A DNA stretch of 64,000 nucleotides from Methanogenium organophilum (GCF_026684035.1 NZ_CP113361.1:2504715-2568714), one strand, 5' to 3'. Positions 1 to 9,786 are shown, numbered from the stretch's first letter. Notes: generated from the sequence alone by a model not told the origin. Made by a program: numbers and translations.

Positions 1-389
1 AGGAAGATCTTCGCCCCACCATCGAACATCTCGACATCCTTCCTGACATTATCCTGAAAGATGTTATCCCCAAGAATAACTGCCACGTCCTCCTTCCTGG
101 CCCATCGCTCCGCAAGCCCGAGCGCCTGTGCAATGCCTCCGGCCTCGTCCTGGATCTCGTAGGTAATACGAACACCAAACTCCGAGCCGGAACCAAGGAG
201 TTCAAGGAAGTCACCGGCATGGCCTTTACCGGAGACAATCATGATCTCTGTTATCCCTGCGTCAATGAGAGTCTCAAGCGGATAGTAGATCATCGGTTTG
301 TCATAGACGGGCAGCAGGTGCTTGTTTGTCACCTTGGTGAGGGGGTGGAGACGGGACCCGGTCCCGCCGGCGAGAATGATTCCTTTCAT
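1..389 (-). CDS. rmlA: Glucose-1-phosphate thymidylyltransferase, N-terminal part (cut by window edge)
   Basis: Makes dTDP-glucose from glucose-1-phosphate and dTTP, the first step of dTDP-sugar synthesis. About 129 residues are visible. They start MKGIILAGGTGSRLHPLT, the nucleotidyltransferase signature (GGTGSRL) at residues 8-14, followed by a KHLLPVYDKPM segment and the ILGDNIF metal/nucleotide segment near residue 110. These are typical of RmlA, whose full length is about 290 residues, so more than half lies outside the window. The ATG overlaps the stop of rmlD by 4 nt (ATGA), so it is translationally coupled as the last visible gene of rmlCBDA. A close UTP-using relative cannot be excluded on the N-terminus alone, but the operon context makes RmlA very likely. 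Confidence 0.93.
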   Translation of the reverse strand, partial: MKGIILAGGTGSRLHPLTKVTNKHLLPVYDKPMIYYPLETLIDAGITEIMIVSGKGHAGDFLELLGSGSEFGVRITYEIQDEAGGIAQALGLAERWARKEDVAVILGDNIFQDNVRKDVEMFDGGAKIF

Positions 390-1195
390 AATGATGTCTC
401 CATGTTTTTTGTTCCCAGGTATTCTTTCAGGGCAGCCTGCCACGGACGCATCGGGCAGGTCTTTGTATTCTCAAGGACCGAAAACTTCGGCCGTTTTGCC
501 GGCCGGATGAATTCCTCAGACGAACAGGGCTCGACATTTGGGATAATTGCCGAGGCAAACTCGAACCAAGAGCAGACACCTTCATTTGTGATGTGATACA
601 TTCCCGGTTCACCGTTAGCGATTACCAGTGTCTTTGCAGCGAGATCGACAGTATAGGTAGGTTTCCCATACTGATCTTCAACAACCCGGACCGTCTCCAT
701 CTCATCAGAAATCCGGAGCATCGTGTCAACAAAGTTCGGGCCGTTCTGGCCGAAGAGCCACGAGGTCCGGATGATCCGGTAATCTTCCATTGCAGCCATG
801 ATCGCCCGCTCACCCCGGAGTTTCGAGGCACCATAGACATTGATCGGGTTCGGGATATCCGACTCTGTATATGGTTCCTGCGACCCGTCAAAGACATAAT
901 CAGTGCTGTAGTGGACAAGGGTCGCTCCCACCTCATGGCAGACAGCAGCAATATATCCCGGCCCTTCCCCGTTCACCGCAAACGCCAGATCCTCGTGATC
1001 CTCACACCCATCGACATTTGTGAAGGCCGCTGCATTGATGACGAGCGATGGTTTCAGATCTGAAATGAAAGAAAAGACCGCTGCTTCATCGGTGATGTCG
1101 AGCTCATGGCCCCGGCAGACTGCATCCGGATACACCTTCTGCAGGTCAGTACCAAGCATGCCGGACGCCCCGAGGATCAGCACCTTTTGGGCCAT
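386..1195 (-). CDS. rmlD: dTDP-4-dehydrorhamnose reductase
   Basis: Last step of dTDP-L-rhamnose synthesis: NAD(P)H-dependent reduction of dTDP-4-dehydro-L-rhamnose. It is a short-chain dehydrogenase-type Rossmann protein of 269 residues with the GASGMLG nucleotide-binding loop at residues 9-15, the STDYVFDG segment and a YGASK (YxxxK) catalytic motif. The start chosen is the ATG at 1195, which overlaps the rmlB stop as TAATG. A longer reading from 1231 adds 12 residues that precede the Rossmann strand and intrude into rmlB. The 3' end overlaps rmlA by 4 nt. Length is slightly short but normal for archaeal members. Confidence 0.94.
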   Translation of the reverse strand: MAQKVLILGASGMLGTDLQKVYPDAVCRGHELDITDEAAVFSFISDLKPSLVINAAAFTNVDGCEDHEDLAFAVNGEGPGYIAAVCHEVGATLVHYSTDYVFDGSQEPYTESDIPNPINVYGASKLRGERAIMAAMEDYRIIRTSWLFGQNGPNFVDTMLRISDEMETVRVVEDQYGKPTYTVDLAAKTLVIANGEPGMYHITNEGVCSWFEFASAIIPNVEPCSSEEFIRPAKRPKFSVLENTKTCPMRPWQAALKEYLGTKNMETSL

Positions 1196-2166
1196 TATTG
1201 GCTCCCTTCCTTCAGGGGCCGCCACCACCACTCGTTATCGATATACCACTGCACGGTCGCCGTCATCGCCTCGTCAAAGGAGAAGGCGGGCTCCCAGCCC
1301 ATCTTCCGGAGTTTCGAGAAGTCAAGGGAATACCGGAAGTCATGACCTTTCCGGTCCTCAACATACTCAATCACCGACTCGTCTTTGTCGAGCAGCCGGA
1401 GGATTGTATCCGTAATCTCAAGGTTCGTTTTTTCTTCGCCGCCGCCGATATTGTAGGCCTCACCAGGTTGCCCGTTCTCAAGCAGGAAGTCGATTGCCCT
1501 GCAGTGATCAATCACATAGAGCCAGTCACGAATGTTTTGGCCAGTGCCATAAACAGGGACTTTCTTGCCCTCCATGAGATTTGTCACAAAGAGGGGTATG
1601 AGTTTTTCAGGATACTGGAAAGGGCCATAATTATTCGTGCACCGGGTCACGATCACCGGGAGCTGGTGGGTATGCCAGTACGAGAGGGCGAGAAGGTCAG
1701 ACCCTGCCTTGCTCGATGAATACGGACTCGAGGGATTCAGGTTGTCGGTCTCGACAAAGGATCCCTCAGGAGTACTCCCGTAGACCTCATCGGTTGACAC
1801 ATGGACAAAACGGTCGATCCCGTGCGCAAGCGCTGCGTCCAGCATCGTAAAGGTCCCAAGCACATTGGTCTTCACAAAGACTGAACCATCGGCGATGGAC
1901 CGATCCACGTGACTCTCCGCCGCGAAGTGGACAATGGTATTGATATGGTATTGATCCAGGACGCCATCCACAGCTGACCGATCACAGATGTCGCCCTGCA
2001 CAAACGTGTAGCGGGGATCGTCCTTTATATCTTTGAGATTTTCCGTGTTTCCTGCATAGGTGAGGACATCCAGGTTTGTGATCGAAATATCGGGATGACT
2101 CTCGAGCATGTGGCGGATAAAGTTGCTGCCGATAAAACCGCAGCCCCCGGTGACGAGCAGATGCAT
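1195..2166 (-). CDS. rmlB: dTDP-glucose 4,6-dehydratase
   Basis: Converts dTDP-glucose to dTDP-4-keto-6-deoxy-D-glucose, the branch point between rhamnose and 4-amino-sugars. It is an extended SDR protein of 323 residues: GGCGFIGSN nucleotide-binding loop near residues 7-15, the STDEVYGS active-site segment (Thr-Asp-Glu) and YSSSKAGSD (YxxxK). It sits 22 nt after rmlC and overlaps rmlD by one base. Its product is the expected substrate of the WecE-type transaminase 45 kb away in this window, which links the two loci metabolically (inference). Confidence 0.96.
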   Translation of the reverse strand: MHLLVTGGCGFIGSNFIRHMLESHPDISITNLDVLTYAGNTENLKDIKDDPRYTFVQGDICDRSAVDGVLDQYHINTIVHFAAESHVDRSIADGSVFVKTNVLGTFTMLDAALAHGIDRFVHVSTDEVYGSTPEGSFVETDNLNPSSPYSSSKAGSDLLALSYWHTHQLPVIVTRCTNNYGPFQYPEKLIPLFVTNLMEGKKVPVYGTGQNIRDWLYVIDHCRAIDFLLENGQPGEAYNIGGGEEKTNLEITDTILRLLDKDESVIEYVEDRKGHDFRYSLDFSKLRKMGWEPAFSFDEAMTATVQWYIDNEWWWRPLKEGSQ

Positions 2167-2188
2167 CTTCTCTCACTCCCAAAATGGA

Positions 2189-2665
2189 TTAGCCGTGTTT
2201 TACGCCGGGGACAAGGCCCCAGTCGTAGGGTATTTCGTCAGTGTCGGGTGGCAATCTGAATTCATCCGGATCAGCATAGTTATAGGGGAGCGTGGGGACA
2301 CTTACGAAGAAGGCAGTTTCATCTCCGATTGCCTTGAATCCATGATATACTCCTGGCGGCACGGTGATAAGAGCCGGATTTTTCTCCCCGATGAAGAGTT
2401 CGATAAGGTTTTGGTATGTAGGTGAATCCTCCCTGCCATCATAAAGAGCGACCTTCATCATCCCGTGGACACAGGTGAAGTTGTCCGTCTGCTTCTTGTG
2501 GTAGTGCCATGCCTTGACAACACCGGGATATGCTGTTGTACAGTACACCTGCCCAAACTGTGTGTAAATTTCATCATCAGAACGCAGGATTTCCATCAAC
2601 CACCCGCGTTCATCGGGTATGACTTTTAGTTGTTTGATATACACCCCGTTTATATCAGTATTCAT
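2189..2665 (-). CDS. rmlC: dTDP-4-dehydrorhamnose 3,5-epimerase family protein
   Basis: Cupin-fold epimerase acting between RmlB and RmlD. It has 158 residues, somewhat shorter than classical RmlC (about 180). Recognisable family segments are KAWHYHKKQTDNF (metal-free cupin histidine region), VPPGVYHGF and the C-terminal YADPDE...DEIPYDWG. The start is the ATG at 2665. An upstream reading to 2737 would run through the promoter and adds a non-homologous leader. A TATA-like box 27 bp upstream suggests a leaderless message. First gene of the rmlCBDA operon. The family also includes sugar 3,4-ketoisomerase-like cupins, so the exact reaction is inferred mainly from the operon. Confidence 0.87.
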   Translation of the reverse strand: MNTDINGVYIKQLKVIPDERGWLMEILRSDDEIYTQFGQVYCTTAYPGVVKAWHYHKKQTDNFTCVHGMMKVALYDGREDSPTYQNLIELFIGEKNPALITVPPGVYHGFKAIGDETAFFVSVPTLPYNYADPDEFRLPPDTDEIPYDWGLVPGVKHG

Positions 2666-2687
2666 TGACACTGGATTGCACTTAATG

Positions 2688-2695
2688 TATATAAA
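2688..2695 (-). promoter_or_regulatory. TATA box of rmlCBDA, leaderless spacing
   Basis: On the minus strand the sequence TTTATATA is centred about 27 bp before the rmlC ATG at 2665. Archaeal transcription starts about 25-27 bp downstream of the TATA centre, so the message would begin at or next to the start codon. No Shine-Dalgarno sequence is visible there, in agreement with a leaderless mRNA. Confidence 0.55.
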
Positions 2696-3353
2696 TCCAC
2701 ACGTGCACAAATAGCTATTAGATAAAATTAATGTCAAATAATGTTTGCAGATAAATAAATAATATTTTAATATCTTAAATGTTCATTATCCATCAATTAT
2801 CTGAATATTTCAACTAATTCTTCCAATAGTAAGAGTAGATTTGATCTATCGTTATTGATCTGATGTTCATTGTCCCAGTTGTTATTAACTGGTATTTGGT
2901 CTGGCAGAATGAAGATTATATTTTCTCATTGCTCTGACTTTGCTTAACTCTGCTCTGGGATCCACTTCATCCAGGAATAAGAGAGATACAATGGCAATAA
3001 CAATTCTCTCTATTTGATTCTATCCTGATAATTCTGAATATGGTAGTTGAACCCGACCGCATGGAGGGAAAATATAAATCTGTGTCCGGGTTTTGCAAAT
3101 GGATCTGGATGGATCAGGGAATAAAACCGGCGCAATTGTCTCTAAAGGAACACCACAAACCTGGTGATGTGAAAGAGTGAACGAAAGGTCATTTAATTAA
3201 TTGTTGCAAGAAGTGGGTTCGATGAATTTTTTGGAAATAGAAATATTAGAATACGCGTTTTTCTCCCAAATACCCGATTAGAGTTATTGCATAATGTTCA
3301 GAATGGAACAGATTCCCGTTCTTATGAACAAAAAAAGAGTGTTGATCTAATCT
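2696..3353. other. Intergenic region, no gene recognised
   Basis: AT-rich spacer between the rml operon promoter and the end of the large beta-helix gene. A 39-codon open stretch on the plus strand near 3061-3180 has no recognisable features and is probably chance. The terminator-like A run at 3330-3336 lies at the right edge. I see no RNA gene or repeat. Confidence 0.5.
3330..3336 (-). terminator. Oligo-T terminator after the beta-helix/PKD gene
   Basis: Seven A residues on the plus strand give a T7 tract on the minus strand 18 nt downstream of the stop at 3354, the usual form of an intrinsic archaeal terminator. No strong stem is visible before it. Confidence 0.4.
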
Positions 3354-6300
3354 TCATTCATCGGTAACTGTGATGAATTCTGATTTCTGTTCAAAGTCAA
3401 TTCCTTCTTCATTGAGCACAACGAGTGTTACCCGGTATGTACCTGGCTCTGTGTAGGTATGTGTTGGGGCCTGCTCAAATGTGGCTTCCCCGTCTCCAAA
3501 GAACCATGTCCATGAATCGGGGATGCCCTCGCTCATGTCAGTGAAAGATACCTGTAATGGTGCTGGCCCTGTTACCTGGTCAGCATCAAACGCTGCCACA
3601 GGTTCGGTAGGTACCGGAGCGTCTACGGATATGTAGCTGGTTTTTGTTTCGATGTCTGATCCATCAGAATTTGTAACTTCCAAAGTGACAGTATATGTAC
3701 CTGCTTCGGTGTAGGTGTGTGACGGATTCTGTTCATTTGCCATCCAATCGTCACCAAAGTTCCATAACCATGTGTCAGGACTGTTAATGCTTTCATCTGA
3801 GAAGATAACTTCCAGCGGTGCGGTTCCTGATACAACATCCGCACTGAACGCTGCTTCTGGAGGATTCAGAACTGGTGCTGGTGTAAAACCAGCAGACCAT
3901 GCAACTGCTGCATCAAATAATGCCCAGCCATCCGTTGTCAGCATTGAGGGAGATGTATCATAAAGGAAGAAGCCCACACGCTTTGCGGGGGCGTTCATAC
4001 CCACCATTGCTGCACCCTTTTCATACCCATAAACAACGTATTTGTTTGGGTCATCTGAGAGAGATGCTACGGCGGCGCAATCATTGCCTGGTACACCGTA
4101 AGCCTGAAGATTATCTCCACTGGTCACCGTAACGGTGCCACTCAGGCCGGCCGCTAGTGGATGAGACTGGTCAGTAATCTGCACCTGGGTCTGACCTGTT
4201 TCCCAGTTATAATCTTCTGACAGGACAGGGCCGGTCATTTTCATATCGTCAGAGATTTCAGGTTCCCAGGTAATTACCGGGACTGATACGTCCACGAATT
4301 TGCTGTTGACGTATCTCGATAAGACAGTGGAAGAAATAATGACCAGATCCTTACCTTCTGCATCTGAGGCCGAGCTGGCATAATCGTCCACAATTGCCAG
4401 TGTATAACCATTGGCTTCAAGCTGGCTCTTTACTGCTGTATCACCTGCATTCAGGTCTGTATTACCAACAACAAACAGCACCTCACAAGAGGGCTCAACC
4501 GGTGTTGGTGTTGGTGTTGGCGTTGGTGTTGGCGTTGGTGTTGGCGTTGGTGTTGGCGTTGGTGTTGGCGTTGGCGTGGTACTTACAGACCATGCAACTG
4601 CTGCATCAAATAATGCCCAGCCATCCGTTGTTAACATTGTGGGGGATGTATCATAAAGGAAAAAGCCCACACGCTTTGCGGGGGCGTTCATACCCACCAT
4701 TGCTGCATCCTTTTCATACCCATAAACAACGTATTTGTTTGGGTCATCTGAGAGAGATGCTACACCGGCGCAATCATTGCCTGGTACACCAAAGGCCTGA
4801 AGATTTTCTGCACTGGTCACCGTAACGGTGCCACTCAGGCCAGCCGCTAGTGGGTGGGACCGGTCGGTAATCTGCACCTGTGTCTGGCCTGCCTCCCAGT
4901 TATAATCTTCTGACAGGACAGGGCCGGTCATTTTCATATCATCATAGATTTCAGGTTCCCAGACAATTACGGGGACAGATACATCCATGAACTTGCTGTT
5001 GACTTTCTTTGATAGGCAGCTTGAGGAAATGATAACCAGTTCCCTACCATCTGCATCCTGGGCAGAGCTTTCAGCATCGTCCACGACTGCCACTGTGTAA
5101 CCGCTGTCTTCAAGACGGTCTTTTACCGCTGCATCATCAGCAGTCAGAGTGGTCTTCCCGACGACAAACAACACCCCTCCAGAGGGCTGGATCGGTGTTG
5201 GTGTTGGTGTTGGTGTTGGTGTTGGTGTTGGTGTTGGTGTTGGTGTTGGTGTTGGTGTTGGTGTTGGTGTTGGTGTTGGTGTTGGTGTTGGTGTTGGTGT
5301 TGGTGTTGGTGTTGGTGTTGGTGTTGGTGTTGGTGTTGGTGTTGGTGTTGGTGTTGGTGTTGGTGTTGGTGTTGGTGTTGGTGTTGGTGTTGATGAAACA
5401 ACATTACAGTTTTCGATCTGGACTGCGCCAGAAGGAATCGCACTGGTCAATGTAACTCCTGTTGAACCTACCGGGAGTGTATTTGATAGTATTTCAACAT
5501 CATGAATGAGTGTGCTGCTGGTGTCAGATCCATCAAAGACAATCGGTTTAGCAACATCCGACACAATACTCCCGGTGTAATCCGAGTCTAAAGAATTGTA
5601 CACTTTGATAACATTTGATGCCTGGTTCCCTGATGCGTGGATATCAAAGCTAGATCCTGGCCTGATTCTATCAAGTTCTATGGCAGTTCCATCAACGCCT
5701 GCTGCATTAGTCACAACCAGGTTTTCTATCTGAGCCTGCGTCAAATATTCTTTTGAGCCTATATAGAGGCCTCGTCCATTTGAGTTTGTACTCGTGCAAT
5801 CCTTCATCACAATGGGATTATTGGGCCAGGTGTTGATGATGAAGAACGAGGCTGGCTTATACTGGGAAAAGTCGTTTCTTGTAATTGCAGTATTTTCATC
5901 AGTGCAATTGTATAATTTCACCCCAGATCCATCATCGATGAAAAATCCGGCTAAACCGTTCCCCTCCGTATGACAGTTCTGCAATGTGACATCTCCCCTT
6001 CCAATGAAAAATCCAGACATGAAATCCTGTTTGAATGTTGTTGGATATGGTTTCTGTCCATTGTTGTTCGCTATACAATCGGTAAATATGATATCAGTGC
6101 CAATTCCAGAATATTCTATGTGGAAACCTGATTCCCAGCATCCTTCCGCAATGCACCTTGTTATCCTAAGATTTTCAATATCATGCTCATTTTTTATTAA
6201 AAATCCTCCGACCCATTCATAAACCCGTTCATATTTTCCACAGTTGATCGCCTGACAATCCGTATACCGAATGTTTCGTATCAGTTTGTATGTGCCACTG

Positions 6301-6881
6301 GCAGAAGTTCTGAACCCCCATCCGCCACTATCAATGGCCTTGCAGTTTATAAACTCAATGTCTTCGATAATTTTGTTGTATCCGCTTGAATCGGACGATT
6401 GCACCAAGAACACAGCCATCTGAGTCGTATCGCATGTTCCGGTCAAATCATGGACGGCACAATGTCCCGCCCTTATGGTGATGACCCCCCCGGTGCCCCA
6501 ATTGCGGGATTTTCCAGAATAATAAAATTTTTCGAGTGTGACATATTCTTTGTCAACGATAATTGATCCATTTTTCGTTAACTTCAGGAATGTTTTCGAA
6601 TCACCCTGTCCGCTGAGTGTGATACCTGTCTGAGGATAAATCACTTCATCACAAATGAATGTTCCTTCGGAAAGGATCACCTCGCCCCCCTGGGGAAGTG
6701 CATTAATTGCCGCATTAATCTCATTCTGGTCATGAATTCCGTCACATACATAGTCAGCCTGACTTTTCCATAGTTCGCTGCTATCGCTTGCAGCAACCAG
6801 AAGCGAGGCTGCACTTACCGCCTGTACAAGGCAGATAAGAAATGCCGCTCCCAAGAGCAATTTGGTCACATGTTTTTTCAT
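3354..6881 (-). CDS. Large secreted surface protein: beta-helix, Pro-Thr linkers, duplicated domain, two PKD domains
   Basis: 1175 residues. In order: signal peptide (1-24, ending VSAAS); a right-handed parallel beta-helix domain of the pectate-lyase-like type (about 30-490, starting with the [18 protein letters not shown] entry motif); a long Pro-Thr linker (about 498-563); a roughly 200-residue alpha/beta domain beginning [10 protein letters not shown]; a second Pro-Thr linker (about 769-794); a near-identical copy of that domain (about 798-1000); then two PKD domains (FGDDW and FGDGE motifs, about 1004-1175). PKD domains and Thr/Pro linkers are typical of cell-surface proteins. The repeated domain resembles glutamine-amidotransferase-like folds, but I cannot name it with confidence. 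The function is probably binding or modification of surface or environmental polysaccharide. GAGGTGA 9 nt before the ATG supports the start. Paralogue of the next gene upstream. Confidence 0.85.
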   Translation of the reverse strand: MKKHVTKLLLGAAFLICLVQAVSAASLLVAASDSSELWKSQADYVCDGIHDQNEINAAINALPQGGEVILSEGTFICDEVIYPQTGITLSGQGDSKTFLKLTKNGSIIVDKEYVTLEKFYYSGKSRNWGTGGVITIRAGHCAVHDLTGTCDTTQMAVFLVQSSDSSGYNKIIEDIEFINCKAIDSGGWGFRTSASGTYKLIRNIRYTDCQAINCGKYERVYEWVGGFLIKNEHDIENLRITRCIAEGCWESGFHIEYSGIGTDIIFTDCIANNNGQKPYPTTFKQDFMSGFFIGRGDVTLQNCHTEGNGLAGFFIDDGSGVKLYNCTDENTAITRNDFSQYKPASFFIINTWPNNPIVMKDCTSTNSNGRGLYIGSKEYLTQAQIENLVVTNAAGVDGTAIELDRIRPGSSFDIHASGNQASNVIKVYNSLDSDYTGSIVSDVAKPIVFDGSDTSSTLIHDVEILSNTLPVGSTGVTLTSAIPSGAVQIENCNVVSSTPTPTPTPTPTPTPTPTPTPTPTPTPTPTPTPTPTPTPTPTPTPTPTPTPTPTPTPTPTPTPTPTPIQPSGGVLFVVGKTTLTADDAAVKDRLEDSGYTVAVVDDAESSAQDADGRELVIISSSCLSKKVNSKFMDVSVPVIVWEPEIYDDMKMTGPVLSEDYNWEAGQTQVQITDRSHPLAAGLSGTVTVTSAENLQAFGVPGNDCAGVASLSDDPNKYVVYGYEKDAAMVGMNAPAKRVGFFLYDTSPTMLTTDGWALFDAAVAWSVSTTPTPTPTPTPTPTPTPTPTPTPTPTPVEPSCEVLFVVGNTDLNAGDTAVKSQLEANGYTLAIVDDYASSASDAEGKDLVIISSTVLSRYVNSKFVDVSVPVITWEPEISDDMKMTGPVLSEDYNWETGQTQVQITDQSHPLAAGLSGTVTVTSGDNLQAYGVPGNDCAAVASLSDDPNKYVVYGYEKGAAMVGMNAPAKRVGFFLYDTSPSMLTTDGWALFDAAVAWSAGFTPAPVLNPPEAAFSADVVSGTAPLEVIFSDESINSPDTWLWNFGDDWMANEQNPSHTYTEAGTYTVTLEVTNSDGSDIETKTSYISVDAPVPTEPVAAFDADQVTGPAPLQVSFTDMSEGIPDSWTWFFGDGEATFEQAPTHTYTEPGTYRVTLVVLNEEGIDFEQKSEFITVTDE
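3893..4500. repeat. Direct repeat copy 1 (693-bp period) encoding the duplicated domain
   Basis: This segment matches 4586-5193 almost base for base, for example the shared CAGACCATGCAACTGC at 3893 and 4586 and the shared AGAGGGCT stretches near their right ends. The offset is 693 bp at both ends, i.e. exactly 231 codons with no net insertion or deletion. The unit includes the domain plus its Pro-Thr linker, so it looks like a recent in-frame tandem duplication. Confidence 0.85.
4500..4578. repeat. Short Pro-Thr linker microsatellite (GGTGTT/GGCGTT)
   Basis: About thirteen hexamers on the plus strand, alternating GGTGTT and GGCGTT, encode a Pro-Thr run on the minus strand. Unlike the longer array at 5193-5391, it carries interspersed T-to-C changes, so it has diverged more and is less prone to slippage. 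Confidence 0.9.
4586..5193. repeat. Direct repeat copy 2 (693-bp period) encoding the duplicated domain
   Basis: Second copy of the unit described at 3893-4500. Differences are scattered substitutions, some changing residues (for example the region coding YDDMKM against SDDMKM). It lies between the two Pro-Thr arrays, which may have been the site of unequal recombination. Confidence 0.85.
5193..5391. repeat. Pure (GGTGTT)n hexanucleotide array encoding a Pro-Thr linker
   Basis: About 33 uninterrupted GGTGTT units. On the coding strand each unit is ACA-CCA, giving Thr-Pro repeats of about 66 residues. Because the period is six, copy changes never shift the reading frame. The array is open in several frames, so chance ORFs of poly-Val-Gly and His-Gln type appear there and are not genes. 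Confidence 0.97.
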
Positions 6882-6890
6882 AGTATGACA

Positions 6891-6897
6891 TCACCTC
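6891..6897 (-). promoter_or_regulatory. Shine-Dalgarno site fixing the start of the beta-helix/PKD gene
   Basis: The minus strand reads GAGGTGA, 9 nt before the ATG at 6881. A TATA-like AT stretch (around 6915-6945) lies upstream. Confidence 0.55.
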
Positions 6898-7980
6898 ATG
6901 TCATTGGTGATATGTGCGTGTGATATACATATGAATATATCTATCTTGTTACGGGGGTTCATATCACACATGCAAATATATACTGCATATCCTTGGCGAT
7001 TATCAGTACATGATAAATGTAACAAAAATTAATGCAAAAATTTAAATAATTAAATATTTGTGGGATATAATATCTTCTTTCAATCTCTTTGAGGATTTGG
7101 AATTATCTTTTGAAATTTTACGATATTTGATATGCCTTTCTTCCTAAAATTCACGCATCAAAAATGAATGCCCTCCATCACTATGATATAAAATATTGCC
7201 AGAGCCTTGCCATTTAATTATTACAAATTTCATTATGTTTGGATTTGTATCAATAATTAATATTGAGGAAAATAGCTAAAATCTAAAATTATGGCATCTA
7301 ACCACTTTCTTTCAGATACCATAAGATTCATTCCCAACATCTCTTTTGACGATTTCAGTAGTAAGCGTCCCCCGATTTATGATTCTTTAAGAACTTTCAT
7401 AGAGTGATTCCCTCCATTCTTAAAATCCAAACCATTTTGATGGTTATTCAACCCAGACATATCTCTTCTCGCCCCCCCCGGGTTTTTCTCACCCAAATCA
7501 CGTTCTGAATATGTCGGGAGCAAACCTCAAGTATGGCGGAAAAGTGTTTCTTTTCATCAGAAACCTGAGAAAAATTATCCCGGTGTAATGGAAGATTCCA
7601 TTTCGGAAAATAGGCGACAATGTGATTGATCCAATGTAAGAATGGGGAATATATCAGACTGGTAAGAGTCAGCCTTTCATATCCTGAAAGAGACTATGGG
7701 AGGTGTCCCAGCGTTTGATTTCTATGGGGGAGGTATGTCTTAAGCGAAATTTTTGTTTGCCAGACTCATAATTGTTGGCCGGATATCCACTCAAATCTTT
7801 ACAGAGGGCCAGGGTAGTGGGTATGGGATTTGAATTCAGGTAGGTAAGGGACTCCCTCAAGCGACGTACTGGATTTTAAGAGAGTAAAATCCATACCGAT
7901 CTTATGCTTCCTTGTGCACCAAATTCTGAAGAAATCGTATATTTGCAAAATAATCATATTTCCAATGATAGGTTCATTAA
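6898..7980. other. Long intergenic region between the two beta-helix genes
   Basis: Over 1 kb with no convincing gene. Two overlapping minus-strand reading frames of about 62 codons lie at 7669-7987 but resemble nothing I know and overlap each other. A C8G3 homopolymer block lies near 7472. The left part is very AT-rich and probably holds the promoter of the gene at 6881. Confidence 0.5.
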
Positions 7981-9573
7981 CTACCATCCTTCTGAAAGGA
8001 AACCAAAAAATGAATTTGGTGAAGTCACATGACAGTTTATTATCTGTACTGCTCCCTTTGGCACATTGCCGGTCATAGTTATTCCTGTTGAACCTACCGG
8101 GAGGGTATTTGATAGTATCTCAATATCATGAACGAGTGTGTTTTTGGTGTCAGATCCATCAAAAACAATCGGTTTGGCAACATCTGAAACAATACTTCCG
8201 GTATAATCCGAGTCTAAAGAATTGTACACTCTTATAAGAGTTGATGCCCGGTTCCCTGAAGCGTGGATATCAAACTCAGATCCCGACCTGATATGATTAA
8301 GCTGTATGGCAGTTCCATCCACTCCTGCTGCATTAGTCATGACAAAGTTTTCCACCCGTGCTTTCGTTGAATATTCTTTTGGACCCACGTAGAGTGCACG
8401 CCCATTTGAATTTGTACTTGAGCAATTCTTCATCACAATGGGGCTATCAGGATATGTATTGATAATGTAGAACGAAGCTGGTTTATATTGGGAAAAATCG
8501 CTTCTTGTGATTGCAGTATTTTCATCAGTGCAACCGTATAATTTCACCCCGGTTCCATCATCAATGAAAAATCCGGCTAAACCATTCCCCTCTGCATGAC
8601 AGTTCTGTAATGTGACATCTCCCCTTCCAATAAAAAATCCAGACATGAAATCCTGTTTAAATGTTGTTGGATATGGTTTCTGTCCATTATTGTTCGCTAT
8701 ACAATCGGTAAATAGGATGTCAGTCCCCGTGCCGGAATATTCTATATGGAAACCTGATTCCCAGTTTCCTTCTGCAATACACCTCGTTATTCTTACATTT
8801 TCAATATCATGTTCATTTTTTATTAAGAATCCTCCGACCCATTCATAAATGCGTTCATATCTTCCACAGTTAATTGCCTGGCAATCCGTATATCGAATGT
8901 TTCGTATCAACTGGTGTGTGCCACTGGCAGAAGTTCTGAACCCCCATCCTCCACCATCAATGGCCTTGCAGTTTGTAAACTCAATGTCTTCGATAATGTT
9001 ATTGTATCCACTTGAATCGGTGGATAATACCATGAACATGGCTTGTACAGTTTCGTCAGATGTTGCAGTTACATTGTGGACAGTACAATGGCCTGCCCGT
9101 ATGGTAATCAGCCCGGCAACAACTTCATCACAATCATTACCTGAAATATGAAATTGATCGAGGGAGACATTTTCTTTGTCTATTAAAATTACTCCCGATG
9201 TCGTTAACTTCAGAAATGTTTTCGTATCGCCCTGTCCACGCAGGGTAATATCTGTCTGGGGATATATTGCGTTATCGCACCTGAATGTTCCCTCGGAAAG
9301 GATCACTTCGCCCCCTTTGGAAAGGGCATCAATTGCCGCATTTATCTCTTTTTGATCATGAATTCCATTACAAACATAATCAGCTTGGGATTTTGCTTCC
9401 CTACTGCTGTCATGTGCTGCAATAAAGATGGAATTCGTGCCAGACATTTTGCCATAGGGTAAAGTAGTTGACATTGGTGTTATGGGCGTCGGCATCACAT
9501 CCACCCCGGTGATCTCAAAAACACAAGGAATAATTAAAATACCAACCAGCCCTGCCAGAATTGCCACTTTCAT
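7981..9573 (-). CDS. Secreted right-handed beta-helix protein, paralogue of the 1175-residue protein
   Basis: 530 residues. The N-terminal hydrophobic segment (about 3-22) serves as a signal peptide or anchor. A short Pro/Thr-rich stretch follows, then the beta-helix domain starting at the QADYVCNGIHDQKEINAAI entry motif (about residues 62-80) and running to near the C-terminus. It matches the beta-helix of the neighbouring large protein along its full length, with many identical blocks such as [20 protein letters not shown] and [20 protein letters not shown]. It lacks Pro-Thr linkers, the duplicated domain and PKD domains. The two are products of a tandem gene duplication. An enzymatic role (lyase or epimerase type) is possible but no catalytic residues can be assigned by eye. 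Confidence 0.85.
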   Translation of the reverse strand: MKVAILAGLVGILIIPCVFEITGVDVMPTPITPMSTTLPYGKMSGTNSIFIAAHDSSREAKSQADYVCNGIHDQKEINAAIDALSKGGEVILSEGTFRCDNAIYPQTDITLRGQGDTKTFLKLTTSGVILIDKENVSLDQFHISGNDCDEVVAGLITIRAGHCTVHNVTATSDETVQAMFMVLSTDSSGYNNIIEDIEFTNCKAIDGGGWGFRTSASGTHQLIRNIRYTDCQAINCGRYERIYEWVGGFLIKNEHDIENVRITRCIAEGNWESGFHIEYSGTGTDILFTDCIANNNGQKPYPTTFKQDFMSGFFIGRGDVTLQNCHAEGNGLAGFFIDDGTGVKLYGCTDENTAITRSDFSQYKPASFYIINTYPDSPIVMKNCSSTNSNGRALYVGPKEYSTKARVENFVMTNAAGVDGTAIQLNHIRSGSEFDIHASGNRASTLIRVYNSLDSDYTGSIVSDVAKPIVFDGSDTKNTLVHDIEILSNTLPVGSTGITMTGNVPKGAVQIINCHVTSPNSFFGFLSEGW

Positions 9574-9772
9574 TCCTATTCCTATATCCTCAACGATATC
9601 CTCATCGGGTATATTTAGGCACCCCCCATAAATTCAGTGATACACCGGTTCTGATTCCTGCATTATTATTTCAACTTGATAATGATCGGAATGATTCTGC
9701 GTATTTTTGATGATGGAACCAATGTTAATATTTGGAAAGGGATGTTTAAATTTATAAAATATTCCACAAGAG

Positions 9773-9778
9773 AAAAAA
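9773..9778 (-). terminator. Oligo-T tract after the DUF1616-type gene
   Basis: Six A residues on the plus strand, followed by GGGGG, lie 9 nt beyond the stop of the minus-strand gene ending at 9787. On the transcript this is a U6 tract, a plausible simple archaeal terminator. Confidence 0.3.
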
Positions 9779-9786
9779 GGGGGTCT

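Noticed and set aside
5144-5505. Long open frames of Val-Gly, Leu-Val and His-Gln repeats across the Pro-Thr array
   Set aside because: A period-six repeat is open in all frames; these are shadows of the real Thr-Pro coding frame.
7669-7987. Two overlapping minus-strand frames after the second beta-helix gene
   Set aside because: They overlap each other in different frames and match no family I know.
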